Source: Arthrobacter sp. SLBN-112 (GTDB lineage Bacteria; Actinomycetota; Actinomycetes; Actinomycetales; Micrococcaceae). Taken from it: DNA of 64,000 nt. Positions 43,639 to 51,373 of this stretch are shown in pieces. The position numbers and the translations under genes are program-made. The stretch lies in NCBI RefSeq assembly GCF_030944625.1, contig NZ_JAUSXY010000001.1, forward strand, positions 2,232,001 through 2,296,000, written 5' to 3'. A model generated the notes under the pieces. It made no database searches, was not told the DNA's origin, and saw only the letters and a list, made by a program, of their open reading frames with translations. Each line of letters begins with the position of its first letter. Position 1 is the stretch's first letter.

Positions 43639-44796
43639 TCAGCGCGGCTGAAGGCCCAACTTCATCCCGGCCAGGCCCCGAGGTTTGGCGGCAAGCTGCG
43701 CCGCAATACCGGCCAGCGCTCCACCTGCCGCGGAATCGGGCTTGCCGAGCACGATAGGTACCCCGGCGTCGCCGCCTTCGCGGAGCTGGATGTCCAGCGG
43801 AATTTGGCCCAGCAAAGGCACCGGCACGCCGAGCGTGGCGCTGAGCCGCTCGGTGAGGACCGTTCCGCCGCCGCTTCCAAAGAGTTCCATCCGGCCGCCG
43901 TCGGGCATGTCGAGGTACGACATGTTCTCAATGACCCCCGCGATCTTCTGGCCCGTCTGGGTTGCGATCGCGCCGGCGCGTTCGGCCACATCGGCCGCCG
44001 CCGCCTGGGGCGTGGTGACCACCAGGATCTCGGCCTTGGGCAGCAACTGGGCCACCGAGATGGCGATGTCGCCGGTCCCCGGGGGAAGGTCCAGGAACAG
44101 GGCGTCAAGGTCGCCGAAGTAGACATCGGTGAGGAACTGTTCCAGCGCGCGGTGCAGCATGGGTCCCCGCCAGGCCACGGGCTGGTTGCCGGTGACGAAC
44201 ATGCCGATGGAGATGACCTTCACGCCGTAGGCAACAGGGGGAAGGATCATGTCATCCACCTGTGTGGGGGCCTGGGTGATGCCCATCAGCGCCGGAACAG
44301 AGAAACCGTAGACGTCGGCGTCCACGATGCCCACACGCAGGCCCTGGGCGGCCAAGGCGGTGGCCAGGTTGACGGTGACCGAGGATTTTCCCACCCCGCC
44401 TTTGCCGCTGGCCACCGCGTAGACCTTGGTCAGCGAATCCGGCTGGTTGAACGGGATGGCCCGTGCGCCGCCGGGGCCGCGCAGCTTTTCCTTCAGGGCG
44501 TCCCGCTGGGCCTGGTCCATGACCTTGAGTTCGACGTCGACGGCGGTGACGCCGGGCACGGCGAAGAGGGCCTTGCGGGAATCAGCGGTGATCGTGTCCC
44601 GCAGCGGGCAACCCGCGATGGTGAGCAGGACTGCCACGGTGACCCTGCCGTCGTCGGACACCTGGACGGAGTCCACCATGCCCAGCTCGGTGATGGGGCG
44701 GCGGAGCTCAGGATCGATGACCGTTGCCAGGGCGTTGTTGACGTCCTGGAGCAGCGGGGAGTTGCTGGCTGGTGGCGGATCCATGGGGGCGCTCAC
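43639..44796 (-). CDS. Mrp/NBP35 family iron-sulfur carrier ATPase
   Basis: Mrp (ApbC) proteins bind and transfer Fe-S clusters to target enzymes. The 385-residue chain has an N-terminal DUF59/MIP18 domain (about residues 12-95, with GMVDSVQVSDDGRVTVAVLL and TIAGCPLRD) and a deviant Walker A ATPase domain (VASGKGGVGKSSVTVNLATA) with LFLDLPPGTGDIAISV. The CxxC pair seen near the C-terminus of many Mrp proteins is not obvious here. It is convergent with tatB, nine bases apart. Confidence 0.92.
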   Translation of the reverse strand: MSAPMDPPPASNSPLLQDVNNALATVIDPELRRPITELGMVDSVQVSDDGRVTVAVLLTIAGCPLRDTITADSRKALFAVPGVTAVDVELKVMDQAQRDALKEKLRGPGGARAIPFNQPDSLTKVYAVASGKGGVGKSSVTVNLATALAAQGLRVGIVDADVYGFSVPALMGITQAPTQVDDMILPPVAYGVKVISIGMFVTGNQPVAWRGPMLHRALEQFLTDVYFGDLDALFLDLPPGTGDIAISVAQLLPKAEILVVTTPQAAAADVAERAGAIATQTGQKIAGVIENMSYLDMPDGGRMELFGSGGGTVLTERLSATLGVPVPLLGQIPLDIQLREGGDAGVPIVLGKPDSAAGGALAGIAAQLAAKPRGLAGMKLGLQPR

Positions 44797-44853
44797 GGGA
44801 GTGGCCTCGGCTTTCGGGCTGGTGCGGCGGACGGCCGGCCGGTCACGGCCGGC

Positions 44854-45552
44854 CTAGCGTTCATTGGTGGAATGGCCGGGCTTAACCCGGGGAATCTGCT
44901 GGGTACGGGGCCCGCGCTGCCGGTCCCGCTGCTCACGCAGTTTGTCCTTTACCTTGTCCCGGGGCGACTCATGCGAACCGTGGCCGGAGTCGTCGTGCGT
45001 CCGGAGTTCCTCTTGTGCCTCCAGCATGTCCTCAAGGAGTGAGCGCAGCTCTGCCCTGACGTAGTCGCGGGTGGCAACCTCACGCAGCGCGATCCGCAGG
45101 GAAGCAAGTTCGCGGGTGAGGTATTCAGTATCGGACAGGTTGCGTTCCGCGCGTTGCCTGTCCTGCTGCAGCGATACGCGGTCACGGTCGTCCTGCCGGT
45201 TCTGGGCGAGCAGCAGCAGGGGCGCCGCGTAGGAGGCCTGGAGCGAGAGCATCAGGGTCAGCAGGGTGAAGCCGAGGTCCCTTGAGTCGAACTGCCACTC
45301 CGCAGGGGCCCAGGTGTTCCAGCCCAGCCAGAAGATGCAGAAAATCGTCATGTACACCAGGAACTGCGGTGTACCCATGAACCGGGCAAAACCCTCGGTG
45401 GCGTGCCCGAAGGCGTCAGGGTCGGGGCGGAACGTTGGCAGGATCCGCTGCCGGCCGCTCAGTGGCGTGTCAAGACTGCCTTTCGCTTCCGCTTTGGCCA
45501 CGTTCCGCTGGGTGGGGTTCTTCGGAGCGCTGTTATCAGCCAATGCGGCCAC
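44854..45552 (-). CDS. DUF1003 domain-containing membrane protein
   Basis: This 232-residue DUF1003 protein has two membrane segments in its middle (FLVYMTIFCIFWLGWNTWA and TLLTLMLSLQASYAAPLLLL), followed by QNRQDDRDRVSLQQDRQRAE and a coiled-coil region. The tail is highly charged. Its function is unknown. It overlaps the 3' end of the MgtE-N/CBS gene by 17 bases and is read in the same direction, so the two are coupled, as in other actinobacteria. Confidence 0.9.
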   Translation of the reverse strand: MAALADNSAPKNPTQRNVAKAEAKGSLDTPLSGRQRILPTFRPDPDAFGHATEGFARFMGTPQFLVYMTIFCIFWLGWNTWAPAEWQFDSRDLGFTLLTLMLSLQASYAAPLLLLAQNRQDDRDRVSLQQDRQRAERNLSDTEYLTRELASLRIALREVATRDYVRAELRSLLEDMLEAQEELRTHDDSGHGSHESPRDKVKDKLREQRDRQRGPRTQQIPRVKPGHSTNER

Positions 45553-46819
45553 CGAGCCTTCTTATCGGGGCTTCGCCATCATGGGCGCGCCAGTCGTCCG
45601 GCAACAAGTGATCCAATACGTCATCAACAGTCACCGCCCCCACGAGCCGGCCGGCGTCATTGACCACCGGGAGGGAGTTCAGGTTATAGGTGGCCAGGGT
45701 CCGGGCCACCTCGCTGATGTGGGCCTGGTCTGACAACGGCTCAAGGTTCTTGTCCACGAGGTTTCCCAACGCCTCGAACGGCGGGAAACGGAGCAGCTGC
45801 TGGATGTGCACCACGCCCAGGAAACGGCCCGTGGGCGTTTCCAGCGGCGGCCTGGCAATGAAGATCGACGACGCAAGCGCGGGGGAGAGCTCCTCGCGCC
45901 GGACGTGGGCCAGGGCCTCGGCCACGGTTGCTTCGGGCGGCAGGATAACGGGCACGGGCGTCATCAGGCCGCCCGCGGTGTCCTCGTCGTATTCGAGCAG
46001 GCGGCGCACGTCCTCGGCGCCTTCGGGTTCCATCAGCTGCAGCAGTTCCTCGGCCTGGGCGGAGGGGAGCTCACCAAGGAGGTCCGCGGCGTCGTCAGGA
46101 TCCATCTCTTCGAGGACGTCGGCGGCGCGCTGGACATCCAGCGCGGAGAGGATTTCCACCTGGTCGTCCTCCGGCAGTTCCTGGAGGACGTCTGCCAGCC
46201 GCTCGTCCTGAAGTTCGCTTGCCACCTCGAAGCGGCGCTTGTCGCTCATCTCCTGAAGAGCCTCGGCGAAGTCCGCCGGCTTGAGGTCCTCGTGGTTGGC
46301 CACGAACTGGGTGGCTGCCTGCGGCTCGGTGCGCGGACCCTGTTGGGCGTCGGCCCAGTCAATGATCAGGGTCTCGTTGCGGCGCAGCCGGCTGAGCGGG
46401 GACAGCGAGTGTCCGCGGCGGACAAAGAGCTTGCTGACGAACCAGTCCCGGGACCGGTGCTGGTCCATGGCGATGTCTTCAATCGTGGCGTCGCCGCTGC
46501 CGTCCCGCAGCGTGACCCGCCGGTCGAACATCTCCGCCACCACCAGCGTTTCCGCTCCGCGCTGTTCGAACCGGCGCAGGTTGACCAGGCCGGTGCAGAT
46601 GATCTGTGTCTGGTCGATCGAGGTGATGCGGGTCATGGGCACGAAGACGCGTTTCTTCCCCGGAACTTCCACCACGATACCCACCACGTGCGGCGCTCCC
46701 TGGGTTCCCCGGGACAGCACAACAACATCGCGCAGCCGGCCCAGGCGGTCGCCCAAGGGGTCGAAGACATCCAGGCCCAGGAGGCGTGCCACGAAGACAC
46801 GGGTAGGTGTTGTGCTCAC
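45536..46819 (-). CDS. PRC-barrel, MgtE-N and CBS domain protein (no transport domain)
   Basis: The 427-residue soluble protein has an N-terminal PRC-barrel-like region (VFDPLGDRLGRLRDVVVLSR), the MgtE N-terminal superhelical domain (about 185-280, with repeated LQELPEDDQVEILSALD-type motifs) and a CBS pair (about 285-405). In the MgtE channel the same two cytoplasmic domains sense Mg2+, but the channel domain is absent here. It may regulate or partner another transporter; the coupled DUF1003 membrane protein is the nearest candidate. A TAGCCT box lies six bases before the GTG chosen; a second GTG one codon upstream is the alternative. Confidence 0.88.
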   Translation of the reverse strand: MSTTPTRVFVARLLGLDVFDPLGDRLGRLRDVVVLSRGTQGAPHVVGIVVEVPGKKRVFVPMTRITSIDQTQIICTGLVNLRRFEQRGAETLVVAEMFDRRVTLRDGSGDATIEDIAMDQHRSRDWFVSKLFVRRGHSLSPLSRLRRNETLIIDWADAQQGPRTEPQAATQFVANHEDLKPADFAEALQEMSDKRRFEVASELQDERLADVLQELPEDDQVEILSALDVQRAADVLEEMDPDDAADLLGELPSAQAEELLQLMEPEGAEDVRRLLEYDEDTAGGLMTPVPVILPPEATVAEALAHVRREELSPALASSIFIARPPLETPTGRFLGVVHIQQLLRFPPFEALGNLVDKNLEPLSDQAHISEVARTLATYNLNSLPVVNDAGRLVGAVTVDDVLDHLLPDDWRAHDGEAPIRRLGGRIG

Positions 46820-46896
46820 CACTACAGGCTACCGAGTCTGCTCTCTTTTAGCTGAATTTACAGGCAGCACCCATCTGGATGGGCAAGAATGGGTGT

Positions 46897-47874
46897 ATGT
46901 CCAACATATTTGGTGCTCCCAAGACCGGCGGCCCCAACGGACCGGATGACGCCCGGGCCGTACCCACCGGTGACACCGTAGGCTCCTACACCTCCTATCT
47001 CGACGCCCAGAAGGCGGTTGACTACCTGGCGGACCAGCAGTTCCCGGTCCAGATGGTGTCCATCGTGGGCAATGAACTGAAGATGGTGGAGCGGGTGACG
47101 GGGCGCCTGAGTTACCCCAGGGTGGCCCTTTCGGGTGCCCTGAGCGGCATGTGGTTCGGCCTGTTCGTAGGGGTCATGCTGTCCTTCTTCGCTCCTTCGC
47201 CCGGCTACTTCTCGATCATGACGTCGGTGCTGATGGGTGCTGCATTCTTCATGCTCTTCGGCATCGTCACGTACGCGATGCAGCGGGGCAAGCGGGACTT
47301 CACCTCCACCAGCCAGGTGGTGGCCACGAGCTATGACGTCATCGTGGCACCCGAGGCAGCCCACGAGGCCCGCCGCCTGCTGCAGCAGCTGCCGATGTCC
47401 CGCTCGGACGCGGCGTCCGGCCATGGCCCATACACACAGCATGATTACTACAACCAGCCGTACCAGCAGCAGCACCAGCCCGGTGAGGAGCAGCACCCGG
47501 GCCAGGGCCCGGACCGGCCTGCCGGCTGGACCGATCCCTATGGCCAGCGGCCGCCTGCCGCGCCGGCGCAGGAAGGCCATGGTTACCCGGACGCCGAAAG
47601 CCAGCAGCAGGTTGGACAGCAGCACGACGACGGGCAGCAGCAGCCGGCGCAGCCGGTCAGGGCGGTGCGTTACCCCGACCTGCCGGATGGCCGCCCGCAG
47701 TATGGCGTCCGGCTGCCGCAGGGCCCCGCGGCCGACGACGCGCAGCACGGCTCAGCCGCCCCGGAAGACACCCACGAGGCGGCCGCCCACTCCGCCACGG
47801 GACACAACCCGGAGCACCCTGCCGGGCAGTACGGTCCGGATGACGATCAGCGCCGCGGCGGCAGCGGACAGTAG
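46897..47874 (+). CDS. General stress protein-like membrane protein with Gln/Pro-rich tail
   Basis: The first 165 residues contain a general-stress-protein 17M-like domain (GSYTSYLDAQKAVDYLADQQ, FPVQMVSIVGNELKMVERVT) and two membrane segments (about 85-105 and 110-130; ALSGMWFGLFVGVMLSFFAP). The C-terminal half is low complexity, full of Gln, His, Pro and Gly, and probably disordered. I start at MSNIFGAP, six residues inside the longest frame, because the family begins there. Function is unknown; it is divergent from the MgtE-N/CBS gene, and a terminator follows. Confidence 0.85.
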   Translation: MSNIFGAPKTGGPNGPDDARAVPTGDTVGSYTSYLDAQKAVDYLADQQFPVQMVSIVGNELKMVERVTGRLSYPRVALSGALSGMWFGLFVGVMLSFFAPSPGYFSIMTSVLMGAAFFMLFGIVTYAMQRGKRDFTSTSQVVATSYDVIVAPEAAHEARRLLQQLPMSRSDAASGHGPYTQHDYYNQPYQQQHQPGEEQHPGQGPDRPAGWTDPYGQRPPAAPAQEGHGYPDAESQQQVGQQHDDGQQQPAQPVRAVRYPDLPDGRPQYGVRLPQGPAADDAQHGSAAPEDTHEAAAHSATGHNPEHPAGQYGPDDDQRRGGSGQ

Positions 47875-47937
47875 CGCCGCCGGGCGCTGCAGAGCGTCAA
47901 AGCGACTAACTTCCCCAACCAACAAGGGCCGTACAAA

Positions 47938-47976
47938 AGAGCGTGGCCGCCGGACCCAATCCGGTGGCCACGCTCT
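47938..47976. terminator. Bidirectional terminator
   Basis: A 17-bp stem with one mismatch (47938-47954 and 47960-47976) and loop CCCAA lies between the stress-protein gene and the aminopeptidase gene. TTTT follows on the right and AAAA precedes on the left. Confidence 0.88.
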
Positions 47977-47994
47977 TTTCCATTTTCGCCTGTG

Positions 47995-49569
47995 TCAGGC
48001 CTCTTCGGTCCGGTAGATGCCGGCCATCCAGTCCTCGATGTCCTCCGGTTTGCGCGGCAGGGCGGCGCTGAGGTTGAGGGGGCCGTCGGCCGTCATCAGG
48101 ACGTCGTCTTCGATCCTGACTCCGATGCCGCGGTATTCCTCGGGGATGGCCAGGTCTTCTTTCTTGAAGTAGAGGCCCGGTTCGATGGTGAAGACCATGC
48201 CTTCGGCGAGGATGCCGTCCAGGTACAGTTCCCGCTTGGCCTGGGCGCAGTCGTGCACGTCAAGGCCCAGGTGGTGGCTGGTTCCGTGTGGCATCCAGCG
48301 GCGGTGCTGCTGGCCCTCCGGGCTGATCGCTTCTTCCACGCTGACCGGCAGCAGGCCCCATTCAGCCAGGCGTTCGGCCAGGACCGTGGTTGCCGCCGTG
48401 TGGATATCGCGGAATTTCGTTCCCGGCTGCGCGGCTGCGAAGCCCGCGTCCGCGGCGTCCAGGACTGCTTCGTACACTTTGCGCTGGATATCGCTGAACG
48501 TGCCGCCGGCAGGAATCGTCCGGGTGATGTCCGCCGTGTAGAGCGAGTCCGCCTCCACACCGGCGTCCAGGAGCAGGAGGTCGCCGGCGTGGATCCGGCC
48601 GGTGTTGCGGGTCCAGTGCAGCACGGTGGCGTTGTTGCCGGAAGCTGCGATGGTGTCGTAGCCCAGTTCGTTGCCAACTTCGCGGGCGCGGGCGAAGAAC
48701 GCTCCCTCCACCACGCGCTCGCCGCGGGCATGCGTGAGCGCCCGGGGCAGGGCCTTCACAACCTCTTCGAACCCCTCAACCGTTGCGGACACGGCGGTCT
48801 TCATCTGCTCGATTTCCCACTCGTCTTTGAGCAGCCGCAGTTCGGAGAGCGCTTCGCTGAGTTTCTCGTCCAGGGCATCCAGGACTTCAAGGTCCAGGTT
48901 TTCCGGGTCCTTGGCGGTGTTATATCGGGCGGTGTCCACCAGGGCGTCAATATTTTCGTCCACCTTGCGGACCAGGCGGATGGAGATGCCGCCGATCTCC
49001 GGAGCGCCAACGTCCTTGGTGATGGCCGTCTCGAGCTGGTCGATGTGGGCGGTGGGCAGCCCCAGGCGGGCCTCGAACTCTTCCAGGGTGGGCCGCGCCC
49101 CGATCCAGAACTCGCCGGAGCGGGAGTCGGCGTAGAACTGTTCGGTGTCCCTGCCGGCCAGCGGCCGGAAGTACAGCGTCGCGCGGTGGCTGCCGCCGTC
49201 GTCGCCGTTTCCTTCCTCTACCGGGTCCAGGACCAGGACGGCGTCCGGCTCGTGGTCCAGGCCAAGACCGGTCAGGTGCGCGAATCCCGAATGCGGGCGG
49301 AAGCGGTAATCGCAGTCGTTGGAGCGGACCTTGGGCGGTCCCGCGGGGATGACCAGCCGTTCGCCTTTGAACTGGGCGGAGATCGCCTTGCGCCGGGTTG
49401 CGGCGTAGCGGGCGACGGCGTCGCGCTGGGGAAGTTCCTGGCTGGACGGTGCCCAGTTGCTGGCCATGAAGGCTTTGAAAGCGTTGGAACTGGGCCGCTG
49501 CGAGCGGTTGTTGACGCGCTCCTCCAGCGGCTGGGAAGCAGAATTCAGGGTGTTATCGGCATCGTTCAC
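47995..49569 (-). CDS. Xaa-Pro aminopeptidase (M24B family, aminopeptidase P)
   Basis: Aminopeptidase P removes an N-terminal residue followed by proline. The 524-residue protein has the N-terminal AMP_N domain (about 40-190) and the C-terminal pita-bread metalloenzyme fold. The five metal ligands can be assigned to LLLDAGVEADSLYTADITRT (two Asp), HHLGLDVHD (His), FTIEPGLYF (Glu) and GIGVRIEDDVL (Glu). The first 25 residues are a non-conserved extension. It is transcribed alone towards the terminator at 47938-47976. Confidence 0.93.
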   Translation of the reverse strand: MNDADNTLNSASQPLEERVNNRSQRPSSNAFKAFMASNWAPSSQELPQRDAVARYAATRRKAISAQFKGERLVIPAGPPKVRSNDCDYRFRPHSGFAHLTGLGLDHEPDAVLVLDPVEEGNGDDGGSHRATLYFRPLAGRDTEQFYADSRSGEFWIGARPTLEEFEARLGLPTAHIDQLETAITKDVGAPEIGGISIRLVRKVDENIDALVDTARYNTAKDPENLDLEVLDALDEKLSEALSELRLLKDEWEIEQMKTAVSATVEGFEEVVKALPRALTHARGERVVEGAFFARAREVGNELGYDTIAASGNNATVLHWTRNTGRIHAGDLLLLDAGVEADSLYTADITRTIPAGGTFSDIQRKVYEAVLDAADAGFAAAQPGTKFRDIHTAATTVLAERLAEWGLLPVSVEEAISPEGQQHRRWMPHGTSHHLGLDVHDCAQAKRELYLDGILAEGMVFTIEPGLYFKKEDLAIPEEYRGIGVRIEDDVLMTADGPLNLSAALPRKPEDIEDWMAGIYRTEEA

Positions 49570-49635
49570 GGCACCATCGTCTCACCAGCTTCGCGGCTAA
49601 GCGAACAGGTCCGGTGCCGGAGGTGCGCGGTCCAC

Positions 49636-49641
49636 TAGTCT
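49636..49641 (+). promoter_or_regulatory. -10 box for leaderless PHP gene
   Basis: TAGTCT is followed by six bases and then the GTG start at 49648. Confidence 0.5.
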
Positions 49642-49647
49642 GGACAA

Positions 49648-50496
49648 GTGAGGATTGACCTGCATGCCCACTCCAACGTCTCCGATGGTACGGAGTCGCC
49701 CGCCGACGTCATGGCCTCGGCCGCCCGCGCGGGCCTGGACGTGGTGGCCCTGACCGACCATGATTCCACAGCGGGTTGGGCCGCGGCTGCCGCAGCCGCC
49801 GTCTCGAACGGGCTGGCCCTGGTGCCCGGCATGGAGGTTTCCTGCCGGACGGAGGAAGGCATCAGCGTCCACCTCCTGAGCTACCTGCACGACCCCACCC
49901 ATCCGGGCCTGTTGGAGGAGATCACCAAGGCGAAGGATTCCCGCCTGACCCGCGCTGAACGGATGGTCACCATCCTGGCCGAGGACTACCCGCTCACGTG
50001 GGACGACGTGATCCACCACGTGGCACCCGGCGCCACCCTCGGCCGGCCGCACATCGCTGATGCCCTGGTTGCAGCGGGCGTGGTGGAGGACCGCTCCGAG
50101 GCCTTTGCCTCGATCCTCACCTCCCGGTCGCGGTACTTCATCCCGCACTACGCACCGGACCCGGCCACCGCCGTCGAACTTGTCCGTGCCGCGGGCGGCG
50201 TGCCCGTCTTTGCCCACCCGGTTGCCACGGCCAGAGGACGGATCGTGGGGGAGCGGACCTACCGCGACATGATCGACGCCGGCCTGGCCGGCCTGGAGAT
50301 CAACCACCGGGACAATCCGGAAGAGGGCCGGGCGTTTTTGCGCCGGCTCGCTGCCAAGCACGGCCTGCTGGTCACCGGCTCCTCCGACTACCACGGCACG
50401 GGCAAGCCCAACCTGCTTGGCGAGAACCTCACTGCCCCCGACATGCTGGCACGGATCGAGGAGCTTGGCACCGGAGCCGCCGTCATCCGCCCCTAG
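49648..50496 (+). CDS. PHP domain phosphoesterase
   Basis: This 282-residue PHP-superfamily metal-dependent phosphoesterase shows RIDLHAHSNVSDGTESP (HxH), ALTDHDSTAGW, the Glu in PGMEVSC, and late motifs FAHPVATARG and LEINHRDN, with SSDYHGTG near the end. Homologues include the RNase AM/YciV group that removes nucleotides from 3',5'-bisphosphates or RNA 5' ends. The substrate here is inferred from family only. The GTG start is probably leaderless. Its stop overlaps the stop of the convergent methyltransferase gene in the tetranucleotide CTAG. Confidence 0.9.
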   Translation: MRIDLHAHSNVSDGTESPADVMASAARAGLDVVALTDHDSTAGWAAAAAAAVSNGLALVPGMEVSCRTEEGISVHLLSYLHDPTHPGLLEEITKAKDSRLTRAERMVTILAEDYPLTWDDVIHHVAPGATLGRPHIADALVAAGVVEDRSEAFASILTSRSRYFIPHYAPDPATAVELVRAAGGVPVFAHPVATARGRIVGERTYRDMIDAGLAGLEINHRDNPEEGRAFLRRLAAKHGLLVTGSSDYHGTGKPNLLGENLTAPDMLARIEELGTGAAVIRP

Positions 50497-51365
50497 TTTG
50501 GCCGGAATGACGTCATGGTGGCGTGCGCACCGAGCCTTTTGGCCATGATGTCGATCGCCGGCTGGTTCTGGTCCACGCACACGAACTTCCGGCCGAGCTT
50601 CGCGGCCACGGCGCCCAGGGTGCCGGACCCGGCAAAGAAGTCCAGGCACCAGTCGCCAGGGCGGCTGGAGGCGGCGACGACCCGGCGGACCAGGCCTTCG
50701 GGCTTCTGGGTGGGGTACCCGGTCTTCTCCTTGCCGGTGGGTGAGACGATGGTGTGCCACCAGACGTCGGTAGGCAGCTTGCCCAGTTCGCGCTTGGCGG
50801 GCGTCACCAGCCCGGGGGCCATGTAGGGTTCCCGGTCAACCTCGGCGCTGTCGAAGTGGTACTTCGCAGGATTCTTGACATACACCAGGATGTTGTCGTG
50901 CTTGGTGGGCCACCGGTTCTTTGCCCGGGCGCCGTAGTCGTAGGCCCAGATGATCTCGTTCAGGAAGCACTCCCGGCCAAAGATCGCATCCAGCATCACC
51001 TTGGCGTAGTGCACCTCGCGGTAGTCCAGGTGCAGGTACAGGGTGCCGTCATCGGCCAGCAGGCGCCAGGCCTCCACGAGCCGCGGTTCCAGGAAGGACC
51101 AGTAGTCGCTGAAGGCGTCGTCGTAACGGTGCAGGGCGCCCTTGATGGTGTCATAGGAGCGGCCCTTGAAACCCACCCGGTCCCCGCCGCCTTCGGCGTT
51201 GGCCACCATCCGGGTTTCCTGCCGCTGCTGCGGCCTGCCCGTGTTGAAGGGCGGATCCACATAGATCAGTGTGAAGGCGCCGTCCGGCAGCGTGGGGAGG
51301 TAGTCCGCGTTGTCCGCGTGCACCACCAGGCTGCCGCCGTCCGGCGCCCAGACAGTGTCTGTCAT
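50493..51365 (-). CDS. Orphan site-specific DNA methyltransferase (beta class)
   Basis: The order of motifs, catalytic DPPF first (YVDPPFNTG, about residue 37) and SAM-binding DFFAGSGTLGAVAAKLGRKF late (about 240), marks a beta-class N6-adenine or N4-cytosine methyltransferase of 290 residues. The region between holds the target recognition part (RAKNRWPTKHDNILVY) and TGYPTQKPEGLVRRVV. No restriction endonuclease gene is adjacent, so it is an orphan, perhaps regulatory. It lies eight bases after the DEAD-box helicase stop on the same strand and may be co-transcribed with it. The recognition sequence cannot be read from the gene. Confidence 0.92.
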   Translation of the reverse strand: MTDTVWAPDGGSLVVHADNADYLPTLPDGAFTLIYVDPPFNTGRPQQRQETRMVANAEGGGDRVGFKGRSYDTIKGALHRYDDAFSDYWSFLEPRLVEAWRLLADDGTLYLHLDYREVHYAKVMLDAIFGRECFLNEIIWAYDYGARAKNRWPTKHDNILVYVKNPAKYHFDSAEVDREPYMAPGLVTPAKRELGKLPTDVWWHTIVSPTGKEKTGYPTQKPEGLVRRVVAASSRPGDWCLDFFAGSGTLGAVAAKLGRKFVCVDQNQPAIDIMAKRLGAHATMTSFRPN

Positions 51366-51373
51366 CGACGCAG

